This document shows positions 44,314 to 52,756 of a DNA stretch of 64,000 bases, piece after piece. The DNA is from Marinobacter sp. ATCH36 (GTDB taxonomy: Bacteria; Pseudomonadota; Gammaproteobacteria; Pseudomonadales; Oleiphilaceae). Made by a program: the position numbers and the translations under genes. The first letter of the stretch is position 1. The number at the start of each line of letters is the position of its first letter. The notes beneath the pieces were generated by a model. It saw only the letters and a list, made by a program, of their open reading frames with translations. It was not told the DNA's origin and made no database searches. The stretch covers positions 186,001 to 250,000 of the forward strand of contig NZ_JAMJPL010000005.1 of NCBI RefSeq assembly GCF_023555055.1, read 5' to 3'.

Positions 44314-45237
44314 TTATTTACCGATGTCTCTGGTTTGGGCATTAAACACGTCAACGATGGTCTCGCAAAGCCATTTATGCCCGGACTCTGTTTCTGAACC
44401 CTGGTCCCAGCAAAGGTCAAAAGAGAAAACCACCTCTTCGAGAGGAAGAGGTGCGGACTTGAGATTCTTCAAGCGGGGGTCGAGCGACAGCAGGTGCTTC
44501 GGGGCAATGGCGATCAGGTCGGTGTTCATCAACACGTCCGGAATCGGATCCCAGCTTGATACGATCAGGGCTGAATGCCGTTCAAGCCCGCGTTGCGCCA
44601 GTGAATCATCGATCACCGTTGTGCCGGTGGAAGCCTGTGACAGCTTTACGTGGGGAAGGCTGGCGTAGAGTTCTGCCGTCATGGGTTCGGACGCGCTTGG
44701 GTGATCCGGCCGCATGATCACCACAATATCATCTGCCATCAGTCGTTTACTGCGCACGGCTTTGGGCTTCAGGCGGCCCGGTGTCAGTCTGATTTGTGCA
44801 TCCACCCGGTCCCATGGGCTGTCGGTGGACACGGAAAACGGCAGGATATCAATGGTGATACCGGGTGCCTCACTGCGGATTCGGCTGGAAAAACTCGGCA
44901 GGAAAAACCCCGACACATAGCCCGCCACCTGCATGCTGAAAACCCTTTTGGATTCTGCGGGCACAAACTGCTGCTGTGCGCTGATGGCGCCAGAGAGGTG
45001 CGATAAGCCATCCTCAACCTGAACAATAATTTCCCTGGCCCTGTCGGTAGGCTCCAGCCCCTTCGCGGTTCTGTAGAACAACTGGTCATTCAGCATGGTG
45101 CGCAAGCGCCCCAGGGCGTGGCTGACGGCGGAAGGGGACAGCCCGAGTTCGTTTGCGGCTTTGGAAATCGAACGGTGCTCCATGATGTTGGTGAATATCA
45201 CCAACAGATTCAGATCAAAATCTCGCAGGTTTACCAT
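44314..45237 (-). CDS. LysR family transcriptional regulator
   Basis: A winged HTH at residues about 5-63 (FDLNLLVIFTNIMEHRSISK, AANELGLSPSAVSHALGRLR) and a periplasmic-binding-like effector domain. The ATG at 45237 begins MVNLRDFDLNLL, the usual start; in-frame starts further upstream (45297, 45345) give an unusual extension. It is the last gene after the TRAP transporter in the same direction, 64 nt from dctM, and probably controls that operon. Inducer unknown. Confidence 0.88.
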   Translation of the reverse strand: MVNLRDFDLNLLVIFTNIMEHRSISKAANELGLSPSAVSHALGRLRTMLNDQLFYRTAKGLEPTDRAREIIVQVEDGLSHLSGAISAQQQFVPAESKRVFSMQVAGYVSGFFLPSFSSRIRSEAPGITIDILPFSVSTDSPWDRVDAQIRLTPGRLKPKAVRSKRLMADDIVVIMRPDHPSASEPMTAELYASLPHVKLSQASTGTTVIDDSLAQRGLERHSALIVSSWDPIPDVLMNTDLIAIAPKHLLSLDPRLKNLKSAPLPLEEVVFSFDLCWDQGSETESGHKWLCETIVDVFNAQTRDIGK

Positions 45238-45301
45238 TGTGGTGGCGTCTCGCAGCTCTGGTTCTGTTTTTATGCTGCGAGTATAGCGGAATGTCATGGC
45301 A

Positions 45302-46585
45302 TCAACCGAAGGTTTCCGGCAGCCAGAGTGTGACGGCCGGTACATAGGCTACCAGGCCGATAACGGTAAGAAGCACCAGCATGAATGGCCAGATATGGCG
45401 CGCGACTGTTTCCACCCGCAGGCCGCTGATGCTGGAGGCCACGAAAATGGAATAGCCGACCGGCGGGGTGACCATGCCTACCGCAAAGTTGATGACTACC
45501 ATGGCGCCAAGTTGAATGGGTTCCAGGCCAATCTGCTGGCCCAGGCCGATCAGTACACCGCTGAGGATGACCATGGCGGAAATATTATCCATCACGGCGC
45601 CGAGCAGAAGCAGCATTACGTTGATGATCAGCAGCAGAATGATCGGGTTGTCGGTCAGCAGCAGCAACGCTTCGGTCAGTCGGGCCGGGATCTGTTCACT
45701 GGCCATCACCCAGGAGAATCCATAGGCAACGGCGACGATGAACATGATCACGCCGGTGGTTCGCATGGAGCTGATCAGAATGGTGGGTATCTGTTTCCAG
45801 GTCAGGTCGCGATAGAAAAAAAGACCGATCACCGCGCTGTAAAACGCGCCTACCATGGCCGCTTCCGTTGGCGTGAACATGCCGCTGTATATACCACCCA
45901 GGATGACAACGGGGGCCAGTAATGCCCAGATTCCGTCTTTCAGGGCCAGGAGGATTTCCTTGCCGGTGGCGCGGTTTTCCCTGGCGACTTTGTGATGGCG
46001 GGCGTAGAGAACACTCACAACGCAGAAGCCGGACGCGGCGATCAAACCCGGAACAATGCCTGCCAGAAACAGCTTGGCGATGGATTCTTCGGCAAGCACG
46101 CCCCAGATCACCATGGGGATGGACGGGGGAATCATTTGCCCCAGGGGGCCGACGGCCGTGGCCAGTGCTGCGGCATACCCCCGCTGATAGCCGCGGCTGT
46201 CGAGTTCATCAATCATGATGGAGCCCACGGCAGCGGTGGTGGCAGGGGCGGAACCAGAAATGGCGCCGAAGAAAGTGCCTGCGGCGACGGTGGACATCGA
46301 CAGGCCACCGGTCAGGTGCCCGAAAAACTTCTCGGCAACCCGCACCAGGCGCCGCGACAGGCCACCGGCGCTCATTACCTCGCCGGCCAGTATAAAGCCG
46401 GGAATGGCCAGCAGGCTGGTGACGTTACTGCCCGCGATAAACTGCTGGGGCAGAATCATCGGGTTGATGTCGGCCATCCAGATTCCGATGGCGGCCAGTG
46501 ATCCAATGGTAAACGCGATGGGTACGCCCAGTGCCAACAGCACAATCAGGCCAACTACCATAATCAGGCCGATTTCACCCATCAT
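45302..46585 (-). CDS. dctM: TRAP transporter large membrane subunit
   Basis: A 427-aa DctM-family protein with about 12-13 TM helices. Landmarks are VALGVPIAFTIGSLAAIGIW, STVAAGTFFGAISGSAPATTA and VGMVTPPVGYSIFVASSISG, the last close to the Na+ or substrate site of the family. It forms the transport channel together with DctQ. It overlaps dctQ by 4 nt. The cargo is fixed by the binding protein at 47093. Confidence 0.93.
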   Translation of the reverse strand: MMGEIGLIMVVGLIVLLALGVPIAFTIGSLAAIGIWMADINPMILPQQFIAGSNVTSLLAIPGFILAGEVMSAGGLSRRLVRVAEKFFGHLTGGLSMSTVAAGTFFGAISGSAPATTAAVGSIMIDELDSRGYQRGYAAALATAVGPLGQMIPPSIPMVIWGVLAEESIAKLFLAGIVPGLIAASGFCVVSVLYARHHKVARENRATGKEILLALKDGIWALLAPVVILGGIYSGMFTPTEAAMVGAFYSAVIGLFFYRDLTWKQIPTILISSMRTTGVIMFIVAVAYGFSWVMASEQIPARLTEALLLLTDNPIILLLIINVMLLLLGAVMDNISAMVILSGVLIGLGQQIGLEPIQLGAMVVINFAVGMVTPPVGYSIFVASSISGLRVETVARHIWPFMLVLLTVIGLVAYVPAVTLWLPETFG

Positions 46586-47076
46586 TTTACTCCGCTCGGT
46601 TTATGGATTCGGGTTGGGCGGATCAGAAGTATCACTGCATGAATACTGATCAAAAGGCCGCCGACGGGCACGGCCGCATTTTTAAGCCAGACCGGATAGC
46701 GCACGGCAGGGGAAACCTGGCCCACCGTGAACTCTGCAAAGTTCCACCCTGTCCACAGCATGAGCAGGCCGAACCCGAAAACCAGCAGCATGATGGCGCG
46801 CTCAAGGATTTCGGAGATCAGGGGTGGCAGGGCGTCTATCAGGAGCGTGACACGCACATGCCCGCCTTCCCGGACCAGCGAGCTGGCGAACAGGAAGACA
46901 GTCCAGGTGAATGCAAGTGCTGCGATTTCGTCGCTCCACACCAGGGCGTCTTCAAGGGCATACCGATAGAAGACGCCAAGAAGGAGGCTCGAAACCATGA
47001 TCAGGGCGGCCAGAGCCCCGACTAACTGTGACCCGAAGGCCAGGCCGCGTCCCAATTTATCGAGGGAATCATACAT
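46582..47076 (-). CDS. dctQ: TRAP transporter small membrane subunit
   Basis: A 164-aa four-helix membrane protein with ALEDALVWSDEIAALAFTWT between TM1-2, the conserved W-x-(D/E)-E-(I/V) element of DctQ proteins. Located between the binding protein (16 nt upstream) and DctM (4-nt overlap). Confidence 0.92.
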   Translation of the reverse strand: MYDSLDKLGRGLAFGSQLVGALAALIMVSSLLLGVFYRYALEDALVWSDEIAALAFTWTVFLFASSLVREGGHVRVTLLIDALPPLISEILERAIMLLVFGFGLLMLWTGWNFAEFTVGQVSPAVRYPVWLKNAAVPVGGLLISIHAVILLIRPTRIHKPSGVK

Positions 47077-47092
47077 CTGGTTTCAGCCGCTC

Positions 47093-48097
47093 TTATTCGC
47101 TGACTTGCTCAAGGGTTGCGTCGAGGATATCCGCACCGATCTTGCTGCGGTATTCGTCGTAAACGTCGGCCACTCTGCTGCGGAAGGCTTCCACATCGTC
47201 AACTTCGTTCACCGCCATGCCGGCTGAGCGAATCTGGTCCAGAACGCCGTCGTTGTTGGAGCCAACCGTTTCACGCTGGCGCTGGATAGCGCGTTGGGCA
47301 GCCTCTTTCACCATTTCCTGCTGGTCTGCCGAGAGCTTGTTAAAGGTCTGTTTGGACATCAGCAGTGCCAGGGCGTTATAGGTGTGACTGGTAAGCGAAA
47401 GGTAATCGGTCACTTCCGGATACTTGTTGGCAAAGATCACCGGCAGCGGGATTTCCAGGCCATCAACCGTTCCCTGCTGAACCGCCGTGAATACATCACT
47501 CCAGGCCATGGGCACCGGGTTTGCGCCGATGGCGCGGAAGCTGGCAATGAACAGGTCACTGGGTTGAACCCGCAGCTTCATCCCTTTGAAGTCTTCCGGT
47601 GTGCGAATCGGACGTTTATTGTTGATCGCGTGGCGGAAGCCTGCTTCCGGGAACCCCAGCCCGACAATGCCCTTGGAATCAAGCTTGGCGAGCAACGTCT
47701 GGCCAACCTCTCCATCAAGCACCTGGTGGGCCTGCGCGTTGTTGGCATACAGGAACGGCAGATCGTTCAGCTGGAATGAAGGCTCCAGAGTGCCTACCTG
47801 CGTGCCGGTAATCACACCTGCGTCCATGGTGCCGAACTGCATTGCCTGCAGCATGGCCGTGTCGTCGCCCAACTGGTGGTTCGGGTAAAACTGGACGTTG
47901 AACTCGCCGGGTGCTGCAGATTCAAGTTCTTCCGCAAAATAGTGGGCCGCAATCGCGTAGGGGTCCACTTCGCTGTCGGCAGTGGTCCATCCCAGTTTGA
48001 TTGTTGTTTGCGCATGGCTGACTGCCGCTGCGCTGATCAGAACAGCAGCGGTTATGCTGCCAAACAAACGGGAGGTGAAGAAGGAATGAGTAGCCAT
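47093..48097 (-). CDS. dctP: TRAP transporter substrate-binding protein
   Basis: A signal peptide (about residues 1-29, cleavage after SHA) is followed by a DctP fold: IKLGWTTADSEVDPYAIAAH, MKLRVQPSDLFIASFRAIGA with the conserved Arg that binds a carboxylate, and VFTAVQQGTVDGLEIPLPVI. The ligand is therefore probably an organic acid, more I cannot say. First gene of the dctPQM-lysR operon. Its promoter lies in the AT-rich 303-bp region beyond 48098. Confidence 0.92.
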   Translation of the reverse strand: MATHSFFTSRLFGSITAAVLISAAAVSHAQTTIKLGWTTADSEVDPYAIAAHYFAEELESAAPGEFNVQFYPNHQLGDDTAMLQAMQFGTMDAGVITGTQVGTLEPSFQLNDLPFLYANNAQAHQVLDGEVGQTLLAKLDSKGIVGLGFPEAGFRHAINNKRPIRTPEDFKGMKLRVQPSDLFIASFRAIGANPVPMAWSDVFTAVQQGTVDGLEIPLPVIFANKYPEVTDYLSLTSHTYNALALLMSKQTFNKLSADQQEMVKEAAQRAIQRQRETVGSNNDGVLDQIRSAGMAVNEVDDVEAFRSRVADVYDEYRSKIGADILDATLEQVSE

Positions 48098-48400
48098 CAG
48101 AATGTTCCTTTATTTTGTAATCGGTTTTAAGGCCGTTCTGTAGTCATTTCTACATGCTTGGATTAATTTTTTTATCCGATTCAGATCGGTAAAAATAATA
48201 TAGGGTAAAGAAAAAATAAGCGCAAACTTAATATCATTCAGCTTGAAGTGCACAGGATTCACGATAAGTGTCATGAATTTCATGCATCGAAGAATGCATA
48301 AGATTGAATATATAATAATTCTTTCAATCGACTTCTTTAACGGCTATATTCAGGAAAAATAATGCTATGACGTTTCAGATAAATAGCCTGAGGACTTTTT
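48098..48400. promoter_or_regulatory. AT-rich divergent regulatory region between dctP and the deacetylase gene
   Basis: No coding frame is seen in these 303 bp, which are much more AT-rich than their surroundings. ATGCAT-CGAAGA-ATGCAT at 48282-48299 is a symmetric element that may bind a regulator such as the LysR protein at 44314. Promoters for both flanking operons must lie here, but I cannot place them with confidence. Confidence 0.45.
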
Positions 48401-49270
48401 ATGAACACAGAAGTGCTATGTGAAGTTGAACGCCTGGAGAAAGACCTTTTATGGCCTGGCGGGAAAAGGCTGGCTATTATCTTTAATATAGCCTTTGAAA
48501 TGTGGACTCCTGGTTCCTCCTCAAGTGTTAATCCTATGGGTAATGTGCTTTCTGATGATATCAATGACCCAAATGCTGACAGTTACGGTCGCTATAATGT
48601 CAATCGTGGCTGCAAAAGATTATTTGATATCGCGGAAAGCCACAAAATAGCTACAAGTGTTTTTACTTCGGGATTGGTGGCAGAAAATCATGCAAATGAA
48701 CTAAAAAATAAATCCGATTTTGGTCATGAAATAATTGGTCATAGTTATGGGCAGAATTTACTATTCCCTTATCTGAATGATCAGGAGAGAGAAGACAATA
48801 TAACCAGATCAACTCAACTGATTGAAAGTGCAACCGGGGAACGGCCCCATGGCTGGATAAGCCCGCGAATCACTTCAGATCTTGATGTTCAGCGTAAGCT
48901 CTCCCAGCACGGCTATAAATGGCATGGAGACGCCCTGGACGACGATTTACCCTATCTTCAGAAATTCGCGGATAGCGAAATAATGGCGATTCCGGTAACC
49001 ATTGATTTCAATGATCTTCCCCATGCAATGCGATTCGGAAGAACTCCGGAACAATTTGTACAGATGTTCAATACCACGCTGGATAAACTGCTGGCCAGTA
49101 GCCGTGAAACGCTCATTCTGGACGTGATTGTCCATGGCCACTGTTATGGCCGACCTGCCGGAGCCTGGGCTTTCGAGGAAATTGTAAAAAGGTGCACGCA
49201 GGAAAAAGACCTGTGGCTGACAACAAGAGGACAGATCTACAATTACGTGCGCCCGTTCTTTGGTGCCTGA
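48401..49270 (+). CDS. Polysaccharide deacetylase-like protein (PuuE-like)
   Basis: A NodB-fold protein: an early FNIAFEMWTPGS replacing the usual Asp-containing first motif, GHEIIGHSYGQNLLF for the H-x3-H zinc pair, GWISPRITSDLDV for the conserved R and VHGHCYGRPAGAW for the final His. PuuE-like members act on allantoin or on ureido/amide compounds rather than on glycans, and this lineage is often next to uptake systems. No signal peptide is present, which favours a cytoplasmic small-molecule substrate. It is divergent from the TRAP operon. The first 300 bp are AT-rich, unlike the 3' half. Its 3' end overlaps the convergent gene by 28 nt. Confidence 0.8.
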   Translation: MNTEVLCEVERLEKDLLWPGGKRLAIIFNIAFEMWTPGSSSSVNPMGNVLSDDINDPNADSYGRYNVNRGCKRLFDIAESHKIATSVFTSGLVAENHANELKNKSDFGHEIIGHSYGQNLLFPYLNDQEREDNITRSTQLIESATGERPHGWISPRITSDLDVQRKLSQHGYKWHGDALDDDLPYLQKFADSEIMAIPVTIDFNDLPHAMRFGRTPEQFVQMFNTTLDKLLASSRETLILDVIVHGHCYGRPAGAWAFEEIVKRCTQEKDLWLTTRGQIYNYVRPFFGA

Positions 49271-50130
49271 TATCTTGCGGGCCTTTTCACCAGCTCTCCC
49301 AATCTCTCCCCGGTCGCAAGATTCCGAAAAATCTGGGGAGTCATGAATGGCGCTGAGCCGTCCACATCGGGCGCTCCCGAACCCGCAGCCAGATCGCTAC
49401 CATTCACGGTTCGCGTTTCAAAAGACAGCCGTGTCAGGCTTGTGGTGTTGGGTACGCTCGCGTGCAGGTGGGCGCCTGAAAAGCACAGCAGGTCGCCGGG
49501 CAACAAACTGATCGCCAGGGCATCACCCCAGTCTGGCGCCGTGTTCGCTGTCGGCAGCAGGGGGTAGGCGAGAGTTCTTTTCGTTCGGTGCGCCTGCATC
49601 ATCTCCTGAAAATTCCAGCCAGCACTGTTGTTCTCGACAAGTTGTGTAAAAAATCCTGGGAAAAGCGCGAGCGTTCGCTCTGGCGTTGTCTCGAAGAGAG
49701 GAGCCCACCAATTGATCTGTGCCGGCAGGTTGGACCCCCAGGTGTCCCTGTGGGCGCAAAGCGGACCTGTCCGTCCGCCCTGAGTATCCGGCCCGGGTGG
49801 TTGGACACGAACAAAAATGCTGTCGCCGTATGTTTTTTCCAGATCGGTATCGATGGCCGACAGCACCCGGCGCCAAGCCAGGTCGACCTGGCTGTCGCTT
49901 TTGACTGACGCGCGCAGTGCCTCCGCGGCCTGATCAATCTCGGCGGGAGACATCGAATTGTGAGCAGAGGCCGGATCTTTACCCAGATAGTTGATGCAAT
50001 GGGTGCGCAGCCTGTCGGTGAGCTCCACTACGGCATCAAAACCACGGAAAACAATCAGGTCGCCCTGATAAATTCTGGCGTTGCGCTCGGCCTCTGGAAT
50101 AGGGAGTGCCAAATGGTATAAAGCGGTCAT
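49243..50130 (-). CDS. Fe(II)/2-oxoglutarate dioxygenase-like protein
   Basis: A candidate HxD...H triad is visible: CAHRDTWGSNLPAQINWW (H and D) and FSGAHLHASVPNTTSLTRLS (distal H), followed by SFETR with the Arg that would hold 2-oxoglutarate. The fold is thus that of non-haem iron oxygenases. The ATG at 50130 gives 295 aa; upstream in-frame starts (to 50244) add an unlikely tail. No SD is obvious. It is convergent with the deacetylase and may take part in the same unknown catabolic path. Confidence 0.7.
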   Translation of the reverse strand: MTALYHLALPIPEAERNARIYQGDLIVFRGFDAVVELTDRLRTHCINYLGKDPASAHNSMSPAEIDQAAEALRASVKSDSQVDLAWRRVLSAIDTDLEKTYGDSIFVRVQPPGPDTQGGRTGPLCAHRDTWGSNLPAQINWWAPLFETTPERTLALFPGFFTQLVENNSAGWNFQEMMQAHRTKRTLAYPLLPTANTAPDWGDALAISLLPGDLLCFSGAHLHASVPNTTSLTRLSFETRTVNGSDLAAGSGAPDVDGSAPFMTPQIFRNLATGERLGELVKRPARYQAPKNGRT

Positions 50131-50261
50131 GGTCCGGTTTTCACCAAATAACAGTGTTGTTTGTATCTCGGTTTTCCACGGGCTTTGTCTCTTGTAACCG
50201 GGAATCTCAATCCTCAATGTTAATTGCAGTATCGCACCGGACAAAAGAAAGGCCAGTTTCC

Positions 50262-50501
50262 GTGGAACCAGTTACCAAGAAACCCTGCATCGACATCTGC
50301 GAGTTCAATAAGAAAGAAATCTGTAAGGCCTGTGGCCGTACCGGGCAGGAAAAGAAAGAATGGAAGCAGCTTTCTGCCGATGAAAAACACGCCATCTGGA
50401 CCCGTATCCTGGACTCACACGGTTCCGGTAAGGGCAAGAACCCAAGGGCCTTGCGGGAACTTTTTGAAAAGGCCAAACGCAAAAAGCGGAAAAAGGCCTG
50501 A
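50262..50501 (+). CDS. DUF1289 protein
   Basis: The 79-aa sequence has the compact cysteine pattern KPCIDICEFNKKEICKACGR, followed by EWKQLSADEKHAIWTRIL, which is the DUF1289 domain (a probable Fe-S or zinc-binding motif with C-x3-C-x8-C-x2-C). A very basic tail (KRKKRKKA) ends it. The GTG at 50262 after AGAAAGG is preferred; an ATG at 50217 is an alternative. Function unknown. Confidence 0.8.
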   Translation: MEPVTKKPCIDICEFNKKEICKACGRTGQEKKEWKQLSADEKHAIWTRILDSHGSGKGKNPRALRELFEKAKRKKRKKA

Positions 50502-50545
50502 TCGCACCGGGTTCCCTACTGATCCGGCACAGGCCGCAAGGTGTG

Positions 50546-50932
50546 CTATTGCTGTGGAGCAGCTGAAGGCAGGTTGCCTCCCAGCATGTTTTCAACCACT
50601 GCGGCGTTATAGAAGGCCTCGACGGTCTGTATCTTGTCATCCCGGACACGGAACCAGACGGCAAGCCGCACATCCCCGATTGGTTCAAAGTAGGTTCGGT
50701 AATCCAGAATCGCGAACACGTGTTCTCCGTCGGCACTCAGCTGACGGACGATCAGGTCTTTCTGAATGGCTGCCATACCAAACTGGTAGCCCAGCATGTC
50801 ATCCCTGCTGAGGAAGCGCATATTCGGTCCCACGTATTCAAATCCATCAGCAACCAGCAACTCCTTTGCCTCATCAAACCGATGCGCATGAATGTCAGCG
50901 ATGAACTGCGCGACGATGTCCTTTGGCTGCAT
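50546..50932 (-). CDS. SnoaL/NTF2-like protein
   Basis: A 128-aa alpha+beta cone protein: QFIADIHAHRFDEAKELLVA, FEYVGPNMRFLSRDDMLGYQ and LAVWFRVRDDKIQTVEAFYN are usual elements of the NTF2/SnoaL fold, which serves as small isomerase, cyclase or binding domain. Residues for a specific reaction are not evident. It follows a lipoprotein and GMC oxidoreductase on the same strand, 30 nt from the former, so it may act on the same compound. Confidence 0.75.
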   Translation of the reverse strand: MQPKDIVAQFIADIHAHRFDEAKELLVADGFEYVGPNMRFLSRDDMLGYQFGMAAIQKDLIVRQLSADGEHVFAILDYRTYFEPIGDVRLAVWFRVRDDKIQTVEAFYNAAVVENMLGGNLPSAAPQQ

Positions 50933-50962
50933 GGATAGACTCCATTTTCAGGTTGAAGATGA

Positions 50963-51373
50963 TTACACATCGTGAAAAATATTATGGGGATCAACCTTAC
51001 CACGATGGTCTTTACGCAGGTATGCCAAGGCGTACAACTCGAGTTCGGTTTGCGTATAGTAAAAGCCCTTATAGATGATCAGCGGCTCATAACGCGCCAG
51101 ACTGATCACCTGGGTATGGTTTATTCCGTGGTGTGTCGAGATGACACCTTTGCGTGACAGCTCCTTGTGGAGCGCGTCCGGAGACCTGCCCGCCGAGTAA
51201 TCACTGAAAAGTGGGTCTGCAAGTTCCGCAAGCTGTTTACTGAGTGCCGTTCCGGGCGCGACTATGTCGCCGCGCTCAGGGCCTTGCCCGTTGAGTATCA
51301 ACCACCTGCAACCGCTGACGCTGAGCCATGTCACCGCAGCACTGAGACCGATGAGAAGGGTGCGCCTATCCAT
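50963..51373 (-). CDS. Putative RR-type lipoprotein linked to the GMC oxidoreductase
   Basis: The N-terminus MDRRTLLIGLSAAVTWLSVS then GC looks like a twin-arginine lipoprotein signal (RR, then lipobox SVSGC). The mature part includes ADPLFSDYSAGRSPDALHKE and YKGFYYTQTELELYALAYLR. It resembles in size and place the small (subunit 3-like) partner found with flavin-containing membrane dehydrogenases, but I do not recognise the family itself. The ATG at 51373 is chosen because AAAGGAA precedes it; the gene overlaps the GMC gene by 8 nt, so they are made together. Confidence 0.6.
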   Translation of the reverse strand: MDRRTLLIGLSAAVTWLSVSGCRWLILNGQGPERGDIVAPGTALSKQLAELADPLFSDYSAGRSPDALHKELSRKGVISTHHGINHTQVISLARYEPLIIYKGFYYTQTELELYALAYLRKDHRGKVDPHNIFHDV

Positions 51374-52718
51374 GGGCATTTCCTTTTAAAGTGCCGGCAA
51401 GGTGTGCGCCCAGGCGCAACGCCATTGCCACAATGGTATAGGTCGGGTTGGATGCGCCGCCAGCTGGAAAGACCGACGATCCGGCCACGTAGAGGTTATC
51501 GGTGGTATGCACGCGGCAGTTGCTGTCGACCACGGAATCGGCCGCCGACAGCCCCATTCGTGTAGTGCCCATCAGGTGTCCACCATCATGCACCCTGAAT
51601 TCGGGCTGCAGGACAGAGGGGCGTCCCAATCCTGAGCGCAGGAGTGCCTCGCCGAACAACCGCCAGCTCTGACGCGCCAGATCATGGTAGCGGTAATGGA
51701 AATCAACCCGTGGCATTGGGATACCAAGGTAATTGCGCTGGTCACTGTCGCCTACCGAATTCCTGAAATCCGGGGCAATTTCGGCCCGAATGGAAACCGG
51801 GGTATGAAGCATCCCGCGCCGTTCGCCCAGCAGCACGGTCCGGGTCATCTGCTCCAGATTGAAATCCGCGCTGAAAGAAAGCACTCCATTTTCGATGCAA
51901 TAGCTGTCTGATAACTGGAGCGCGTTTACGATGCGCGGATCTTTTTTTATGCCACTCGGGAGCCGGTCCCGGTCCAGGTAAATGTCCGCCACCGCGTAGA
52001 TGTGTGGATGCTCCATCAGGCCCAATCCGACGGGCATCTGCTCAACGATATCTGAAAGCTGCAGCAACCGGGGATTGCCCACTCCACCGCAGGCAAGTAC
52101 GAAGGTTTCAGCCGACACAAATGTCGATGAGAGCCGGGGTGCGAGTGAGTCCCGCAGCTCCAGAGCTGTGACGGTGTGCCCCCGTGTTATCAGGCGCACA
52201 GCGGTGTTGCCAAGTATCAGGTCAACGCGGGGATGGTATTGGAAAAAGGAATGGTACTTTTTATTGAACCGGACCGGCGGGCTCAGGTAGAAGGGTTTGT
52301 AAACCAGTTCCGATGTTCCTTCAATGGCTACCGTCGGCAGTCGATAGGCGGCGTCTGGCAACTCTAGAATACGGGCGGCAGCCGGATACCACCGGCCAAT
52401 TTCCTGATAGGAAATAGGCCACTCCTGAGCTGCGAAAGCTCTCTCCTCCAGCACGGCACAAAACCCACCCCAGATGGTCGAGGTGCCGCCAAAGCAACGT
52501 TGCGTGTGCATGGGAAAGTAATTGTCGTTCAAATCGCCATGTAACTGGACGCTCGCCAGGGTCTGGATGGTTGGGAGTGGCTCCAGTGATCCACTTTCGA
52601 TGACAGCGATTTCAAGGGAAGGGTCTTTGGACAACTCAAGTGCCGTAGTGATGCCGGCGGGACCGCTACCAACGATAATAATGTCATAGTGACGGTACTT
52701 CGGTTGATTGAGAATCAT
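51366..52718 (-). CDS. GMC family FAD-dependent oxidoreductase
   Basis: A 450-aa flavoprotein with the FAD motif DIIIVGSGPAGITTALELSK at residue about 12, and a C-terminal GMC domain with GGHLMGTTRMGLSAADSVVD and LYVAGSSVFPAGGASNPTYT, including the catalytic His/Asn region. Family members oxidise alcohols, sugars or sterols. The ATG at 52718 is preferred over a TTG at 52760 since AGGAAGG lies 8 nt upstream. No signal peptide. Cotranscription with the lipoprotein suggests an inner-membrane electron route, but that is inference. Confidence 0.88.
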   Translation of the reverse strand: MILNQPKYRHYDIIIVGSGPAGITTALELSKDPSLEIAVIESGSLEPLPTIQTLASVQLHGDLNDNYFPMHTQRCFGGTSTIWGGFCAVLEERAFAAQEWPISYQEIGRWYPAAARILELPDAAYRLPTVAIEGTSELVYKPFYLSPPVRFNKKYHSFFQYHPRVDLILGNTAVRLITRGHTVTALELRDSLAPRLSSTFVSAETFVLACGGVGNPRLLQLSDIVEQMPVGLGLMEHPHIYAVADIYLDRDRLPSGIKKDPRIVNALQLSDSYCIENGVLSFSADFNLEQMTRTVLLGERRGMLHTPVSIRAEIAPDFRNSVGDSDQRNYLGIPMPRVDFHYRYHDLARQSWRLFGEALLRSGLGRPSVLQPEFRVHDGGHLMGTTRMGLSAADSVVDSNCRVHTTDNLYVAGSSVFPAGGASNPTYTIVAMALRLGAHLAGTLKGNAHG

Positions 52719-52756
52719 AGAGACAACCTTCCTCGTCACAATCCCTCTGGGCTTGT

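Noticed and set aside
45296..46501. Long forward frames rich in His, Asp and Gly opposite dctM
   Set aside because: Mirror frames of a hydrophobic membrane protein gene, a known artefact of codon bias.
48282..48299. ATGCAT symmetric element as a LysR operator
   Set aside because: It lacks the T-N11-A pattern typical for LysR sites, so it is only mentioned within the AT-rich region.
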